DNA from: Paenibacillus endophyticus
GTDB lineage: Bacteria; Bacillota; Bacilli; Paenibacillales; Paenibacillaceae
Assembly (NCBI RefSeq): GCF_014192395.1
Contig: NZ_JACHXW010000001.1
Coordinates: forward strand, 528,028-592,027
Direction: 5' to 3'
Length of the DNA stretch: 64,000 bases
Positions 44,073 to 54,402 of this stretch are shown one piece after another; the first letter of the stretch is position 1, and each line of letters opens with the position of its first letter. The notes beneath the pieces were generated by a model, which worked only from the letters and a program-made list of their open reading frames with translations, was not told the origin of the DNA and did not search any database. The position numbers were made by a program, and so were the translations under genes.

Positions 44073-46967
44073 TTGAACTTCAGAAAGAAGAACTACGCCA
44101 TTGCCATTCTGATTATTGGAGTACTAGTAACGTCGATTTGGTCTTTTTACCCATCCGCTTCGTCAGATATGAGGAATGCCTCAGCTCTGGCTGATTTCAA
44201 CGTCGTAACATCTTCGGTTGGAGAAGGCGACTACAGCAGCTACTTGAAGAGCCATTCGACAGAGGAGAGGCCTGATGCGACTATTCGAATCGAAGGCGAG
44301 GACTTCTCAGGAACAACCGGAGATGGGTTTGAAATCTCGGACCGCCTGCAAGGGCTGGACGGGAAAGCTGTTAGGACGCCAGAGTCGGGTTCGATTAGTT
44401 GGGACGTGCCGATAAAGCAATCAGGTTTGTACAATGTGAGGATTCACTATCTGCCGATCGAAGGCAAAAGCTCTGCAATCGAAAGACAATTTTCCATTAA
44501 TCAACAAATACCTTTCAAAGGTGCAGAAATTATTATATTTAATCGTGTATGGGGAAATCGGTTTGAAGAGGTCGAAAGAGACGATCGTGACAATGACCTT
44601 CGTCCAAGGCAAGTAGAGAAACCAACATGGCAAATAACTGCGATCACGGATCGTAACGGTTATTATGACGAGCCTTATTCCTTTTATTTTGAGAGCGGGC
44701 AGCAATCGATTTCCTTGACGGCCTTAAGGGAACCGATGGCGATTGATTATATTGAGCTGTACCAGAATTCTGAATTATTGAAATATGAGGACTTGAAACA
44801 GCGATACGAGGGAGCGGGAATCAAGCCTGTCGATAATCAATATATTGAAATTCAGGCTGAGGATGCTATCTATAAATCGTCGCCTACCCTTTATCCGCTA
44901 ACTGATCGTTCCAGCCCTACGGTCATTCCTTACCATGTATCAAAGATTAGAATCAATACGATTGGCGGGATGAATTGGAAGCTCCCCGGTCAATGGATGG
45001 AGTGGGAGTTCGAGGTATTGGAGGACGGTTTGTATCAAATCGCATTGAAGCAAAAGCAGGATCAGCTGCGCGGAGTGTATGCCACTCGTAGTTTAATGAT
45101 CGATGGAGAGGTTCCTTTCCAAGAAATGAAACGATTAAGATTCGACTATCATTTGGATTGGCAGATGAATGTGCTGGGCGGCGCTGAGCCTTTTCTGTTT
45201 CATTTGACCAAGGGTACGCATCGCATTCGTATGATGGTATCGCTAGGGGATATCGCTCCTTTAATCCAAACAATCGAATCCAGCGTGCTGCAATTGAACG
45301 AATTGTATAGAAAAATACTGATGATAACCTCGAATACGCCTGATTCGTTCCGGGATTACCAATTGGAAAAACGGATTCCCGAAATGATCGGGACATTCAA
45401 GAAACAGGCAGAAATCATTAAAAGCGTAGCCGACTATTTGGAACAATCAACGGGTGAGAGAAGCGATAAAGTAGCTGTGCTTCACACGATGGTCAGTCAG
45501 TTGGAAGAAATGGTTAACAACCCTGAGACCGTGCCTAATCGATTGAAAGCTTACAAGGTGAATGTCGGCGGTCTCGGAACTTGGATTCTTACGGTACGCG
45601 AGCAACCGCTTAGCCTGGATTCATTGATCATTTCCTCTCCCGGCTCCAAGCTGCCGAAAGCGGAAGCGACTCTTCTACAGGATGTTAACCACGAGCTGGG
45701 TGCCTATTTGGCTTCCTATACCGAGGATTATGACAGTATTGGCGATACCGAAGGGGAGCAAGAGCGTAAAATTACGGTTTGGATCACAACCGGACGGGAT
45801 CAAGCGCAGGTGTTGAAAAGTTTGGTTGACGATTCCTTTACACTTGAATCGAATATCTCCGTTGATCTAAGGCTCGTGCCGGGTAACATTTTATTGCCTG
45901 CTACGCTTGCAGGCGAAGGGCCTGACGTTGCCATGCAAATTGGCGAAGACGTACCGGTGAACTATGCAATGAGGGATGCTGCAGCCGATTTAACGAAATT
46001 CGGTGATTTCAATGACATTGCCTCCCGGTTTCATGATAGCGGACTCGTACCCTATAAGTACGATAAGGGAGTTTTTGCCCTTCCTGAGCAGCAGTCATTC
46101 CCCATGCTGTTTTACCGCAAAGATATTCTAGAGGAGCTGGGCTTGACGCCGCCAAAAACGTGGCAGGATATCTATAACATGATCTCTGTTCTTCAGAAGC
46201 ATAACATGGAATTTTATTTGCCAATTGAAGCAACAAATGCAAGCTTGGTTCCGAATGCGACTTACGCCATGCTGTTGTATCAGAATAAAGGCGAGTTTTA
46301 TAAAGATAGCGACACAAAGAGTGCGCTGGATTCTGAAATTTCCATGGATGTTTTCAAGAAATGGACGCAATTTTATACGAACTATAAATTTCCGCTGCTG
46401 GCGGACTTCCCTAACCGTTTCCGAACTGGTGAAATGCCGATCGGAATCGTGGATTATACGACGTACAACATGCTGACGGTTATGGCGCCGGAAATCAAAG
46501 GCTTGTGGGACTTTACGGTAGTCCCTGGCACGGAAAAAGAAGACGGCACTATTAATCATGAAGTAGCCAGCCACACAACCGCGGTTATGATGCTTGAGAA
46601 TGCGGACGATAAAGACGCTGCTTGGGCATTCATGAAATGGTGGACCAGCAAGGAAACGCAAATCGCATATGGCCGCGAGATGGAAGGCCTGATGGGTGAA
46701 GCTGCTCGTTATCCGACAGCTAATGTTGAAGCGCTGAAAGAATTACCGTGGCCCGTTAAGGATTACAAAAACTTGGAGAGCCAATGGGAGTGGGTTAGAG
46801 GCATTCCTCAGGTGCCCGGCGGTTACTTTACAGGCCGGCATTTGGATAATGCTTTCCGCAAAGTCGTCAATGCCAATGAAAATGCTAGAGAAGCATTAAA
46901 CGATTACGTGTTGTATATTAACGACGAAATTGAGATTAAACGAAAAGAATTCAATTTACCGCAATAG
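44073..46967 (+). CDS. large membrane-anchored solute-binding protein with carbohydrate-binding-like domains
   Basis: 964 residues from a TTG start at 44073, with GGAGGGAG five to six bases upstream. An N-terminal helix (about 7-28) lacks a lipobox Cys and likely stays as an anchor. Two beta-sandwich regions resembling CBM6/35-type modules follow (about 55-240, ATIRIEGEDFSG, QSGLYNVRIHYLP; about 255-420, YIEIQAEDAIYKS, DGLYQIALKQKQ). Next comes a helical linker, then an SBP_bac_1 domain (about 575-930; ERKITVWITTGRDQAQVLKS, MLFYRKDILEELGLTPPKTW, DAAWAFMKWWTS). It may capture polymer and pass oligosaccharides to the permeases. The size is about double that of ordinary binding proteins. Confidence 0.82.
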   Translation: MNFRKKNYAIAILIIGVLVTSIWSFYPSASSDMRNASALADFNVVTSSVGEGDYSSYLKSHSTEERPDATIRIEGEDFSGTTGDGFEISDRLQGLDGKAVRTPESGSISWDVPIKQSGLYNVRIHYLPIEGKSSAIERQFSINQQIPFKGAEIIIFNRVWGNRFEEVERDDRDNDLRPRQVEKPTWQITAITDRNGYYDEPYSFYFESGQQSISLTALREPMAIDYIELYQNSELLKYEDLKQRYEGAGIKPVDNQYIEIQAEDAIYKSSPTLYPLTDRSSPTVIPYHVSKIRINTIGGMNWKLPGQWMEWEFEVLEDGLYQIALKQKQDQLRGVYATRSLMIDGEVPFQEMKRLRFDYHLDWQMNVLGGAEPFLFHLTKGTHRIRMMVSLGDIAPLIQTIESSVLQLNELYRKILMITSNTPDSFRDYQLEKRIPEMIGTFKKQAEIIKSVADYLEQSTGERSDKVAVLHTMVSQLEEMVNNPETVPNRLKAYKVNVGGLGTWILTVREQPLSLDSLIISSPGSKLPKAEATLLQDVNHELGAYLASYTEDYDSIGDTEGEQERKITVWITTGRDQAQVLKSLVDDSFTLESNISVDLRLVPGNILLPATLAGEGPDVAMQIGEDVPVNYAMRDAAADLTKFGDFNDIASRFHDSGLVPYKYDKGVFALPEQQSFPMLFYRKDILEELGLTPPKTWQDIYNMISVLQKHNMEFYLPIEATNASLVPNATYAMLLYQNKGEFYKDSDTKSALDSEISMDVFKKWTQFYTNYKFPLLADFPNRFRTGEMPIGIVDYTTYNMLTVMAPEIKGLWDFTVVPGTEKEDGTINHEVASHTTAVMMLENADDKDAAWAFMKWWTSKETQIAYGREMEGLMGEAARYPTANVEALKELPWPVKDYKNLESQWEWVRGIPQVPGGYFTGRHLDNAFRKVVNANENAREALNDYVLYINDEIEIKRKEFNLPQ

Positions 46968-46984
46968 TTTGGGGGTGGAATCCA

Positions 46985-47941
46985 TTGCAAGCCGAACCAA
47001 CAAGTCAAGTCGCACCTAATATTATCCATCCGAAAAAAATATCCAAATTCGCTAATTTGATGACGGATATAAAAAAGAACAAGCATTATTACATTCTCAT
47101 GAGTCCGTATATGCTCATCTTTTTTACTTTTACGGTCATTCCGGTCTTATTTTCGTTAGGACTAAGCTTCTTTTATTTCAACATGCTTGAATTTCCAAGA
47201 TTTGTCGGATGGCAGAACTACTCAAGACTATTCCTGAATGACGATGTTTTCATGATCGCGCTGAAGAATACATTCATGTTTGCGGTTGTCACGGGACCGA
47301 TCAGCTACATCGCCTGCTTTATCTTTGCATGGATTATTAACGAGCTGTCGCCGAAGGTTAGGGCAGTCATGACGTTGATCTTCTATGCGCCTTCGATTTC
47401 AGGAAACGTGTTCTTTATTTGGCTGATTGTTTTCTCCGGAGACCGATATGGCTATTTGAACGGGTTTTTAATTAAATTCGGGTTTTTATTGGAACCGATT
47501 CAATGGCTGACTAATGAAAAGTACATTCTTACTATCGTGATCGTTGTCCAGCTCTGGCTTAGCCTAGGCACAAGTTTCTTGGCCTTTATTGCAGGTCTTC
47601 AGACGATTGACCAGACGCTTATCGAAGCTGGAGCTGTGGATGGCATCAAAAACCGTTGGCAAGAGTTATGGTTTATCACGCTGCCTTCGATGAGGCCCCA
47701 GCTTATGTTCGGTGCCGTCATGCAAATTACGGGCTCGTTAGCAGTGGCGGATATAGCGATCGCGCTTGCAGGCTTCCCGAGTGTCAACTATTCAGCCCAT
47801 ACGATTGTTACGCATCTCATGGATTATGGAACGATTCGATTCGAAATGGGCTACGCCTCGGCAATTGCGACCGTACTCTTCGGTATTATGATCGGGACCA
47901 ACATGGTGACGCAAAAATTGTTAAGAAAGGTAGGTGAGTAA
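46985..47941 (+). CDS. sugar ABC transporter permease (LplB/MalF type)
   Basis: 318 residues from a TTG start with GGGGGTGG upstream. Six membrane helices (first about 30-55). The EAA loop is EAGAVDGIKNRWQELWFITL, then PSMRPQ. Pairs with the next permease, 2 bases downstream, to import oligosaccharides with the binding proteins upstream. Confidence 0.9.
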   Translation: MQAEPTSQVAPNIIHPKKISKFANLMTDIKKNKHYYILMSPYMLIFFTFTVIPVLFSLGLSFFYFNMLEFPRFVGWQNYSRLFLNDDVFMIALKNTFMFAVVTGPISYIACFIFAWIINELSPKVRAVMTLIFYAPSISGNVFFIWLIVFSGDRYGYLNGFLIKFGFLLEPIQWLTNEKYILTIVIVVQLWLSLGTSFLAFIAGLQTIDQTLIEAGAVDGIKNRWQELWFITLPSMRPQLMFGAVMQITGSLAVADIAIALAGFPSVNYSAHTIVTHLMDYGTIRFEMGYASAIATVLFGIMIGTNMVTQKLLRKVGE

Positions 47942-47943
47942 CG

Positions 47944-48819
47944 TTGGTCGTCAAATTGATGTCCGCTTTCCGAACGACTAGGAAGCTGAACCGTTCTTTT
48001 ACAGTCAGCTTTCTGCTGTTCGCGTTTCTTGCCTTGTTCGGAGCTTTTATGGCGCTTCCGCTTCTTTATGCGGTGAACAATGCCTTTAAGCCGTTAGATG
48101 AATTATTCATTTTCCCGCCTCGATTTTTCGTCAACAATCCGACATTTGACAATTTTTATGATCTGGTCGCATTAATGGGCAATTCATGGGTACCGTTATC
48201 GCGTTATATTGCTAATACATTGCTGATCACGATTATTGGAACCGCGGGCCATATCTTGTTGGCTTCTGCGGCGGCATATCCGCTTGCGAAATATCATTTT
48301 CCCGGCTCGAAGGCATTATTTGCAATCGTCGTTCTTGCGTTAATGTTCTCGGGCCATGTTACCGCGATTCCGAACTATATGGTGATGTCATGGTTGGGCT
48401 GGATCAATACGCACGCGTCGATTATTGTGCCATCACTTGCTTTTCCGTTAGGGTTGTTCCTGATGAAACAATTCATGGAGCAAATTCCGACAGCGCTATT
48501 GGAAGCGGCCAAAATTGACGGAGCGAACGAGTACCGGATTTACTGGTCCATTGTCATGCCAAACGTAAAGCCGGCATGGTTAACGCTTATGATTCTGCAG
48601 TTCCCTGCGTTATGGGGAACTGACGGCGGCAGCTTCATATACAGCGAAAACTTGAAAACGCTGCATTATGCGTTAGGACAAATAACGGCGGGCGGCATAG
48701 CCCGTGCGGGCGTAGGGGCTGCTGTTGCACTGATCTTGATGATTGTTCCGATTACGCTCTTCGTCATCTCGCAGAGCAGCGTCATTCAGACGATGGCGAC
48801 ATCTGGGATGAAAGAGTAG
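47944..48819 (+). CDS. sugar ABC transporter permease (LplC/MalG type)
   Basis: 291 residues from a TTG at 47944 (AGGTGAG upstream); ATG 47959 is an alternative. Six helices; EAA loop EAAKIDGANEYRIYWSIVMP. Second half of the first permease pair in this operon. Confidence 0.9.
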   Translation: MVVKLMSAFRTTRKLNRSFTVSFLLFAFLALFGAFMALPLLYAVNNAFKPLDELFIFPPRFFVNNPTFDNFYDLVALMGNSWVPLSRYIANTLLITIIGTAGHILLASAAAYPLAKYHFPGSKALFAIVVLALMFSGHVTAIPNYMVMSWLGWINTHASIIVPSLAFPLGLFLMKQFMEQIPTALLEAAKIDGANEYRIYWSIVMPNVKPAWLTLMILQFPALWGTDGGSFIYSENLKTLHYALGQITAGGIARAGVGAAVALILMIVPITLFVISQSSVIQTMATSGMKE

Positions 48820-48835
48820 AAGGGAGACATGCAAG

Positions 48836-50299
48836 ATGTTCAAGGGCAAACCAAAAGCGAGAGTATGCATTCTTGCAGCACTTTGTTGTTTTATTGTCTT
48901 AAGCGCTGGGGGAACTCTTATCCACGCTGCTGATGGCGCAGCTTCCTATAATTATTCGTACTGGTCAAGGAGCGTCGCATCGCCAGCGGCTTACGAAGCA
49001 ACAACTCTATTGGATGGAGCGAACCTTGGTGTCGGGGCATTCAATAATCCAAGCGATCTTCATGTCACGCCGGATAACGAAATTTATGTGCTGGATTCCG
49101 GCAATAATCGGATTGTTGTACTGGATCAGCAGTTTAACAAGACGGCAGTGATCGACTCCTTCGACCATGAAGGGAAAGCGTATTCGTTCCTTAATCCTCA
49201 AGGCATATATGTGACGGAACAGAAGCATTTGATTATTGCCGATACGGGAAATAAACGCGTTGTCCATCTCGATCAAAACCATAGTCTAGTGAAAATCGTA
49301 GAGAAGCCGGTGTCCGACCTGCTGCAAGCTAATTATGTGTTCCAGCCGGTCCGGGTTGTTATGGATAAGGCGCAGCGTATTTATGTAATGGCGCTTGGCA
49401 TATTTGACGGCTTTATGGAGTTCAACACAGACGGGGCTTTCACATCATTTATTGGAGCCAATAAAGTACAGGTGGATCCAGTGGAGCTATTCTGGAAGAG
49501 GTTCTCAACGAAAGCGCAGCGCAGCCAGATGATCATGTTCACGCCGACGGAATTTACGAACATGGATATGAATGACGAAGGCTTCATTTTTGCAACGAAC
49601 GGAGATTTATGGGGCGACAGCATCAAGAAGCTGAATGCCCAAGGCAACGATATTCTTAGAAGAACAGGCTACTTCAATCCGAAAGGCGATGTTCGGTATA
49701 CAAGCGATATCGGGCCCTCTAGGCTCGTGGATATCGATGTTACGGATAGTGAAATCTATTCCGTGCTTGACTCCAAGAGAGGCCGCATATTCACTTATAA
49801 CGGTGATGGACATTTCATGTATGTATTTGGCGGCATGGGAAACCAGCTTGGTGAATTCAACACGCCTACCGCTATTGAAAGGGTAGGGGATGATTTCCTC
49901 GTTCTGGACAAGGCGTTTGGGGAAATAACGGTGTTCCGTACAACGGAATACGGGCGAACATTAAATGAAGCGGTCAGGAGCTATTTTAGAGGCGAAGAAG
50001 AGAAGGCATACAAGCTTTACGACCAGACGGTTAATCGGAATGCCAATCTGGATTTCGCTTATTCCGGTATTGGCAAAGCATTGTTCAGGCAAGGCGAGTA
50101 TAAGGAATCCATGCAGTACTTCAAACAGAGCTTTGAGCAAAATCATTATTCCAAAGCATTTCTGCTGTATCGCAAGCAAGTGCTTAGAGAACATTTCGGA
50201 TTGATTATGACGATCATTATTGTGATCGTTGCCAGCTCTCTGCTGATTAGAGGTTATCGGAAAATGAAGGGACGAAAGAAGGTCGTTACGTTTGAATAG
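48836..50299 (+). CDS. secreted/membrane NHL-propeller and TPR protein
   Basis: 487 residues. Signal peptide (about 1-32), an NHL-like beta-propeller (about 60-370; NPSDLHVTPDNEIYVLDSGN, NRIVVLDQQ, GIYVTEQKHLIIADTGNKRV), one or two TPR motifs (about 385-450; AYSGIGKALFRQGEYKESMQ) and a C-terminal membrane helix (about 457-475) with a basic tail. So it is exposed outside and anchored at both ends or at the C terminus. Embedded between two permease pairs and followed by an overlapping YIP1 gene, it probably assists the importer or senses saccharides. Function is unknown. Confidence 0.8.
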   Translation: MFKGKPKARVCILAALCCFIVLSAGGTLIHAADGAASYNYSYWSRSVASPAAYEATTLLDGANLGVGAFNNPSDLHVTPDNEIYVLDSGNNRIVVLDQQFNKTAVIDSFDHEGKAYSFLNPQGIYVTEQKHLIIADTGNKRVVHLDQNHSLVKIVEKPVSDLLQANYVFQPVRVVMDKAQRIYVMALGIFDGFMEFNTDGAFTSFIGANKVQVDPVELFWKRFSTKAQRSQMIMFTPTEFTNMDMNDEGFIFATNGDLWGDSIKKLNAQGNDILRRTGYFNPKGDVRYTSDIGPSRLVDIDVTDSEIYSVLDSKRGRIFTYNGDGHFMYVFGGMGNQLGEFNTPTAIERVGDDFLVLDKAFGEITVFRTTEYGRTLNEAVRSYFRGEEEKAYKLYDQTVNRNANLDFAYSGIGKALFRQGEYKESMQYFKQSFEQNHYSKAFLLYRKQVLREHFGLIMTIIIVIVASSLLIRGYRKMKGRKKVVTFE

Positions 50300-50918
50300 A
50301 GAGATTTTAAAATACCCGTTTTATCTCATCGTTCATCCCTTTAACGGCTATTGGGATCTTAAATACGAGCATAGCAAGAAGCTGAACCTGATACTTTCCT
50401 TTGTGATTATGGCTTTGCTCATTATGACTAATGTGTTGAGCAGTCAATACAGCGGTTTTCTGGTCAATATTTATAACCCCGAGTACTTTAACAGTCTTTT
50501 GGAGATTACTTATGTGGTTGTACCGATCATATTTTGGTGCATCGCGAATTGGTCGCTAACGACACTGATGGACGGGGAAGGCAGGTTCGTTGAAATTTTT
50601 ACGTCTACCTGTTTTGCACTCATCCCGTTGATCATCATTAACTTTCCGTGGATATGGTTAAGCAACGTCATTTCCATTCAAGAGACTGCTTTTTATTACT
50701 TTTGCAACAGCGCAGCCGTTATCTGGTCCATGTATTTGTTGTTTATTGGCAATATGACCGTGCATCAGTTTTCGCCAACCAAAACAATCGCAACGATTTT
50801 ACTGACTATAGTAGCCATTGCCTTCATGGCTTTTCTCTGTTTATTGTTTTTTAGTCTCCTGCAGCAAATGATTTCGTTCATCACCGTTGTTTATCAAGAA
50901 ATCGCCATGAGGAACTAA
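50292..50918 (+). CDS. YIP1-family membrane protein
   Basis: 208 residues from a TTG start overlapping the previous gene by 8 bases, with GAAGG upstream. Five hydrophobic helices after an N-terminal YPFYLIVHPFNGYWDLKYE segment characteristic of bacterial YIP1 proteins; the family's role is unknown. Overlap with the NHL-propeller gene suggests that the two products act together in the membrane. Confidence 0.78.
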   Translation: MNREILKYPFYLIVHPFNGYWDLKYEHSKKLNLILSFVIMALLIMTNVLSSQYSGFLVNIYNPEYFNSLLEITYVVVPIIFWCIANWSLTTLMDGEGRFVEIFTSTCFALIPLIIINFPWIWLSNVISIQETAFYYFCNSAAVIWSMYLLFIGNMTVHQFSPTKTIATILLTIVAIAFMAFLCLLFFSLLQQMISFITVVYQEIAMRN

Positions 50919-50934
50919 GGAAGGAGTGCCCTAG

Positions 50935-53487
50935 ATGCATACGACCAAAAAAGCCTTATTGCTTTCATTCCTAATACTCGGGCTTCTAATTGCGGGTTGT
51001 TCCGGTTCCGACAAAGCGAATCCAGCGGATGGGAGCGAAGAGCTTGCGACTGCATTCACAAATGACAGTACGCTAAAAGCATCATTTACGGATAATCGGG
51101 TAGCAGGCATGAAGGGGATTGCACAGAACGGTCAATTGCGATTGTTTATCGACGATGTGACGGGCGCGATAGCTGTGCTCAATCAGACAAACGGTGTTAT
51201 TTATCGCAGCAACCCGCTTGAAAGCGACTCTGATTCGCTTGCGACTGGAGTAAATAAAGCTTTGCTAACATCACAGCTGAAGATCGATTACTATAATAGT
51301 TTTGGCCAGATGAATTCGATTAATTCCTACTCGGACAGCGCAGCCTATGATCAAATCAAATTAGAAAGTATCCCGAATGGGGCTCGGGTAACTTACCAGT
51401 TCGGAAAAGCAGAACGAACCGCATTAGATCTTCCTCTGATGCTTAGCGTTAATCGATTCAAGGAATTATCGGGCAAGCTGGATAAAACGGGGCAACGCGC
51501 CTTGCGAATCGCCTATACAGAAAATGCAGAGAAGGCGGCTTATGCCAGAAACGACAAAGCGCTGGTTGGCCTTCAACTTGAACGTGCGTTCAAGGCTTTC
51601 GACGATCTCGGGTACTCGGATGAAGATTTGAAACGCGATATGGCTGAAATGAGCTTTACGCAGGAGGCGACTGCTGCGAGAATATTTCTGGCATCTATCG
51701 AATATACACTTGACCATGACAGCCTAGTGGTTAAAGTTCCGAATGACGGCATCAAGGCTCCAACTGCCTATCCGGTCGGCAATATATCGTTGCTAAGTCT
51801 CTTCGGCGCGGCGGGAATGGAGGAGAAAGGATCAATCTTCGTTCCTGACGGTTCGGGCGCATTAATCGACTTCAACAATGGCAAAACCAAATATCCGGCT
51901 TATCAACAATCGGTGTATGGGGCGGATCTAACGATGGAGGCTGTTGAAGACGCAGCAACGGAGCAGAAGGTTCGACTTCCGGTTTTCGGCATGATTCGCG
52001 CGGGCAGCGCTATGCTGGGCATCATCGAAGAAGGTGCGTCAGCCGCCACCATTAATGCGGATATTAGCGGCAAATTAAACAGCTATAACTATGTTTATCC
52101 ATCCTTCACAGTTAGGAATAAAGGGGATGTTACGCTGCAAGCGAACGGTCAGGAGCGTACGCTGCCGAAGTTTCAAGAAAATCCGATGAAGAGCGACTAT
52201 ACGGTTCGGTATGCCTTTCTAAGCGGAGAAGACGCTTCCTATCAAGGAATGGCCCACTATTACCGGGAATTTCTGGTGCAGAAAGGCGGGCTGCCCGAGC
52301 GCAAGAAGGAAAACGGAAAGCAGGGACTTCCGTTCTATGTTGAACTGATTGGCAGCATCTCCAAACAGAAGCACTTTGCGGGTATTCCATACCAGGCACT
52401 TGAACCGCTTACGACGTTTGAACAGACACAGCAAATCATAAGCCAGTTGCAGCAGCGAGACATTACGAACATTAAGATGAAGTATTCGGGCTGGTTTAAC
52501 GAGGGTCTCAATCACAAGGTGCCGGATCGCATAAAGGTTGACCAGGCTGTTGGCGGCCGCAAAGGCTTGCGCAGCCTGGTGTCATTTGCAAAGGAACAAG
52601 GTTTTGAATTGTTTCCGGATATTTCTATTCTGACCGCCCAAACAGGAAAAGGATTGGACGAGAAAAAGGAAGCTGCCCGCACGTTAAGAGGAGTGCCAGC
52701 CTCGTTATTTCCGCTTGATCTCGCGCTTAACCGCCGAGACAGAAGCAAATCTCCGTCCTACGTCATATCCCCTAGGAAAGTAGGCTCGTATGTGGATGCG
52801 ATGCTTAAGGATTTCGAAGGGTATGATACGGGCGGCATATCGCTGCGGGATATGGCCGATCAACTGAATAGCGATTTCCTGAAAAACAATCAAGTGGACC
52901 GGACAGAGTCGGAGCAGATATCCATTCAAGCATTAAGCGACATTCGCAAGGAGGACATGAAAATACTGGCGGAAGGCGGCAATGCCTATGCTTTGCCTTA
53001 CTTGTCTGACATTACAAATGCGCCGATGTCGAATAGCTCATTCAAGCTCGAAGATGAAGAAATTCCGTTCTATCAGATGGTCATTCGCGGCCATATCGAT
53101 TATACGGGAACACCATACAATTTAACTTCTTATACAAGTGTCCGGCAGTATATTCTGAAATGCCTGGAATATGGATCAGGTATTTATTTCGAATGGATCC
53201 ATGAGCCGAATTACAAGGTGAAGGATACGGAATTTAATAACCTGTATGCTGTCAATTACGAGCTATGGATTGATCAGGCAGCAGAAATCTACAAGGAAGT
53301 GAATGAGGTCCTGAAGAATGTGGAAAACGAGCAAATCATCGCACACGAGAAGCTTGGTGATGGCCTATTCAAAACCGTCTATGAGAGCGGCATATTCGTT
53401 ATCGTAAACTATACAGACAAACAAGCGACAGTTGAAGGAATAACATTAAATGCCGAAAGTTATGTGACGGGCGGTGAGCCATTGTGA
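50935..53487 (+). CDS. DUF5696-like large lipoprotein
   Basis: 850 residues; lipoprotein signal ending LLIAGCSGS. N-terminal beta domains include IFVPDGSGALIDFNNGKTKY and YQQSVYGADLTM, which I associate with DUF5696. The C-terminal half (about 460-800) looks like a TIM barrel of the glycoside hydrolase clan type (TNIKMKYSGWFNEGL, FELFPDISILTA, DTGGISLRDMADQLNSD, MKILAEGGNAYALPYLSDIT). Acidic residues are present, but I cannot name a catalytic pair. The closing part has IVNYTDKQATVEG, as in glycosidase C-terminal domains. Its gene lies between YIP1 and the second permease pair. It could be an undescribed surface glycosidase. Confidence 0.75.
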   Translation: MHTTKKALLLSFLILGLLIAGCSGSDKANPADGSEELATAFTNDSTLKASFTDNRVAGMKGIAQNGQLRLFIDDVTGAIAVLNQTNGVIYRSNPLESDSDSLATGVNKALLTSQLKIDYYNSFGQMNSINSYSDSAAYDQIKLESIPNGARVTYQFGKAERTALDLPLMLSVNRFKELSGKLDKTGQRALRIAYTENAEKAAYARNDKALVGLQLERAFKAFDDLGYSDEDLKRDMAEMSFTQEATAARIFLASIEYTLDHDSLVVKVPNDGIKAPTAYPVGNISLLSLFGAAGMEEKGSIFVPDGSGALIDFNNGKTKYPAYQQSVYGADLTMEAVEDAATEQKVRLPVFGMIRAGSAMLGIIEEGASAATINADISGKLNSYNYVYPSFTVRNKGDVTLQANGQERTLPKFQENPMKSDYTVRYAFLSGEDASYQGMAHYYREFLVQKGGLPERKKENGKQGLPFYVELIGSISKQKHFAGIPYQALEPLTTFEQTQQIISQLQQRDITNIKMKYSGWFNEGLNHKVPDRIKVDQAVGGRKGLRSLVSFAKEQGFELFPDISILTAQTGKGLDEKKEAARTLRGVPASLFPLDLALNRRDRSKSPSYVISPRKVGSYVDAMLKDFEGYDTGGISLRDMADQLNSDFLKNNQVDRTESEQISIQALSDIRKEDMKILAEGGNAYALPYLSDITNAPMSNSSFKLEDEEIPFYQMVIRGHIDYTGTPYNLTSYTSVRQYILKCLEYGSGIYFEWIHEPNYKVKDTEFNNLYAVNYELWIDQAAEIYKEVNEVLKNVENEQIIAHEKLGDGLFKTVYESGIFVIVNYTDKQATVEGITLNAESYVTGGEPL

Positions 53488-54386
53488 GAGCAGTAATGAA
53501 GCTAAAACAAAGAACATATGCGCAGCAGAAGGCATTATGGGGATTTCTCTATGTGTTGCCCTGGCTGCTAGGATTCCTGTTCTTCTTTCTCATTCCATTA
53601 TTTTATTCCTTGCAATACAGCTTTAGCTCGATTAAGGCCGATTCTAAAGGTATGACGATCGAATTTATCGGTTTCGCCAATTTTATCGAAGCTTTGACGG
53701 TTAACACGAACTTTAATCGTACTTTAGTTGAATCTATCGTTAATATGGTGGTCAACGTTCCGTTAATCGTTATATTCAGTTTATTTCTGGCCGTTCTGCT
53801 GAATCAGAAGTTTGTCGGCAGAGCAATTGCCAGATCAATCTTCTTTCTTCCTGTCATACTCGCTTCTGGTGTTATTGCGTCACTAGAAGCGACGAGCTTA
53901 GTGCAAGCCATCAACGAACAAAATGCCAGCGGAGGCTTTTTCTCTGCTGGTACTATTGGAATGGCAAACATGATGATAAGGTCCGGCCTGAACGAAGATA
54001 TTGTCATGTATCTGATGGATGCGGTTGAGCGGATTTACCAGATTGTAAGTCAATCAGGCGTTCAGATCTTGATTTTCCTTGCGGGCATACAAACTATTTC
54101 TCCGCAGCTCTACGAGGCGTCTAAGATTGAAGGCGCTACCGGTTATGAAGCGTTCTGGAAAATTACGTTCCCGATGGTCAGCCCGCTTATTCTCGTTAAC
54201 GTGATTTATACGATTATCGACTCCTTCTCCAGAAACAATATGACGGATTTGATTAAGGAAACGGGTTTTACGACGTTTAACTTTGGGCTTAGCTCGGCTA
54301 TGGCATGGATTTATTTCTTGGCGATCATGGTTATTTTATTTATCAGCACCTATTTCGTATCCAAACGGGTCTTCTACCAGGATTAG
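53484..54386 (+). CDS. sugar ABC transporter permease (MalF type), second pair
   Basis: 300 residues from a GTG overlapping the preceding stop by 4 bases (GTGA). Six helices; EAA loop EASKIEGATGYEAFWKITFP. Begins the second permease pair of the operon, distinct in sequence from the pair at 46985-48819. Confidence 0.9.
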   Translation: MRAVMKLKQRTYAQQKALWGFLYVLPWLLGFLFFFLIPLFYSLQYSFSSIKADSKGMTIEFIGFANFIEALTVNTNFNRTLVESIVNMVVNVPLIVIFSLFLAVLLNQKFVGRAIARSIFFLPVILASGVIASLEATSLVQAINEQNASGGFFSAGTIGMANMMIRSGLNEDIVMYLMDAVERIYQIVSQSGVQILIFLAGIQTISPQLYEASKIEGATGYEAFWKITFPMVSPLILVNVIYTIIDSFSRNNMTDLIKETGFTTFNFGLSSAMAWIYFLAIMVILFISTYFVSKRVFYQD

Positions 54387-54402
54387 AAGGAGAGTGAGAG
54401 CA

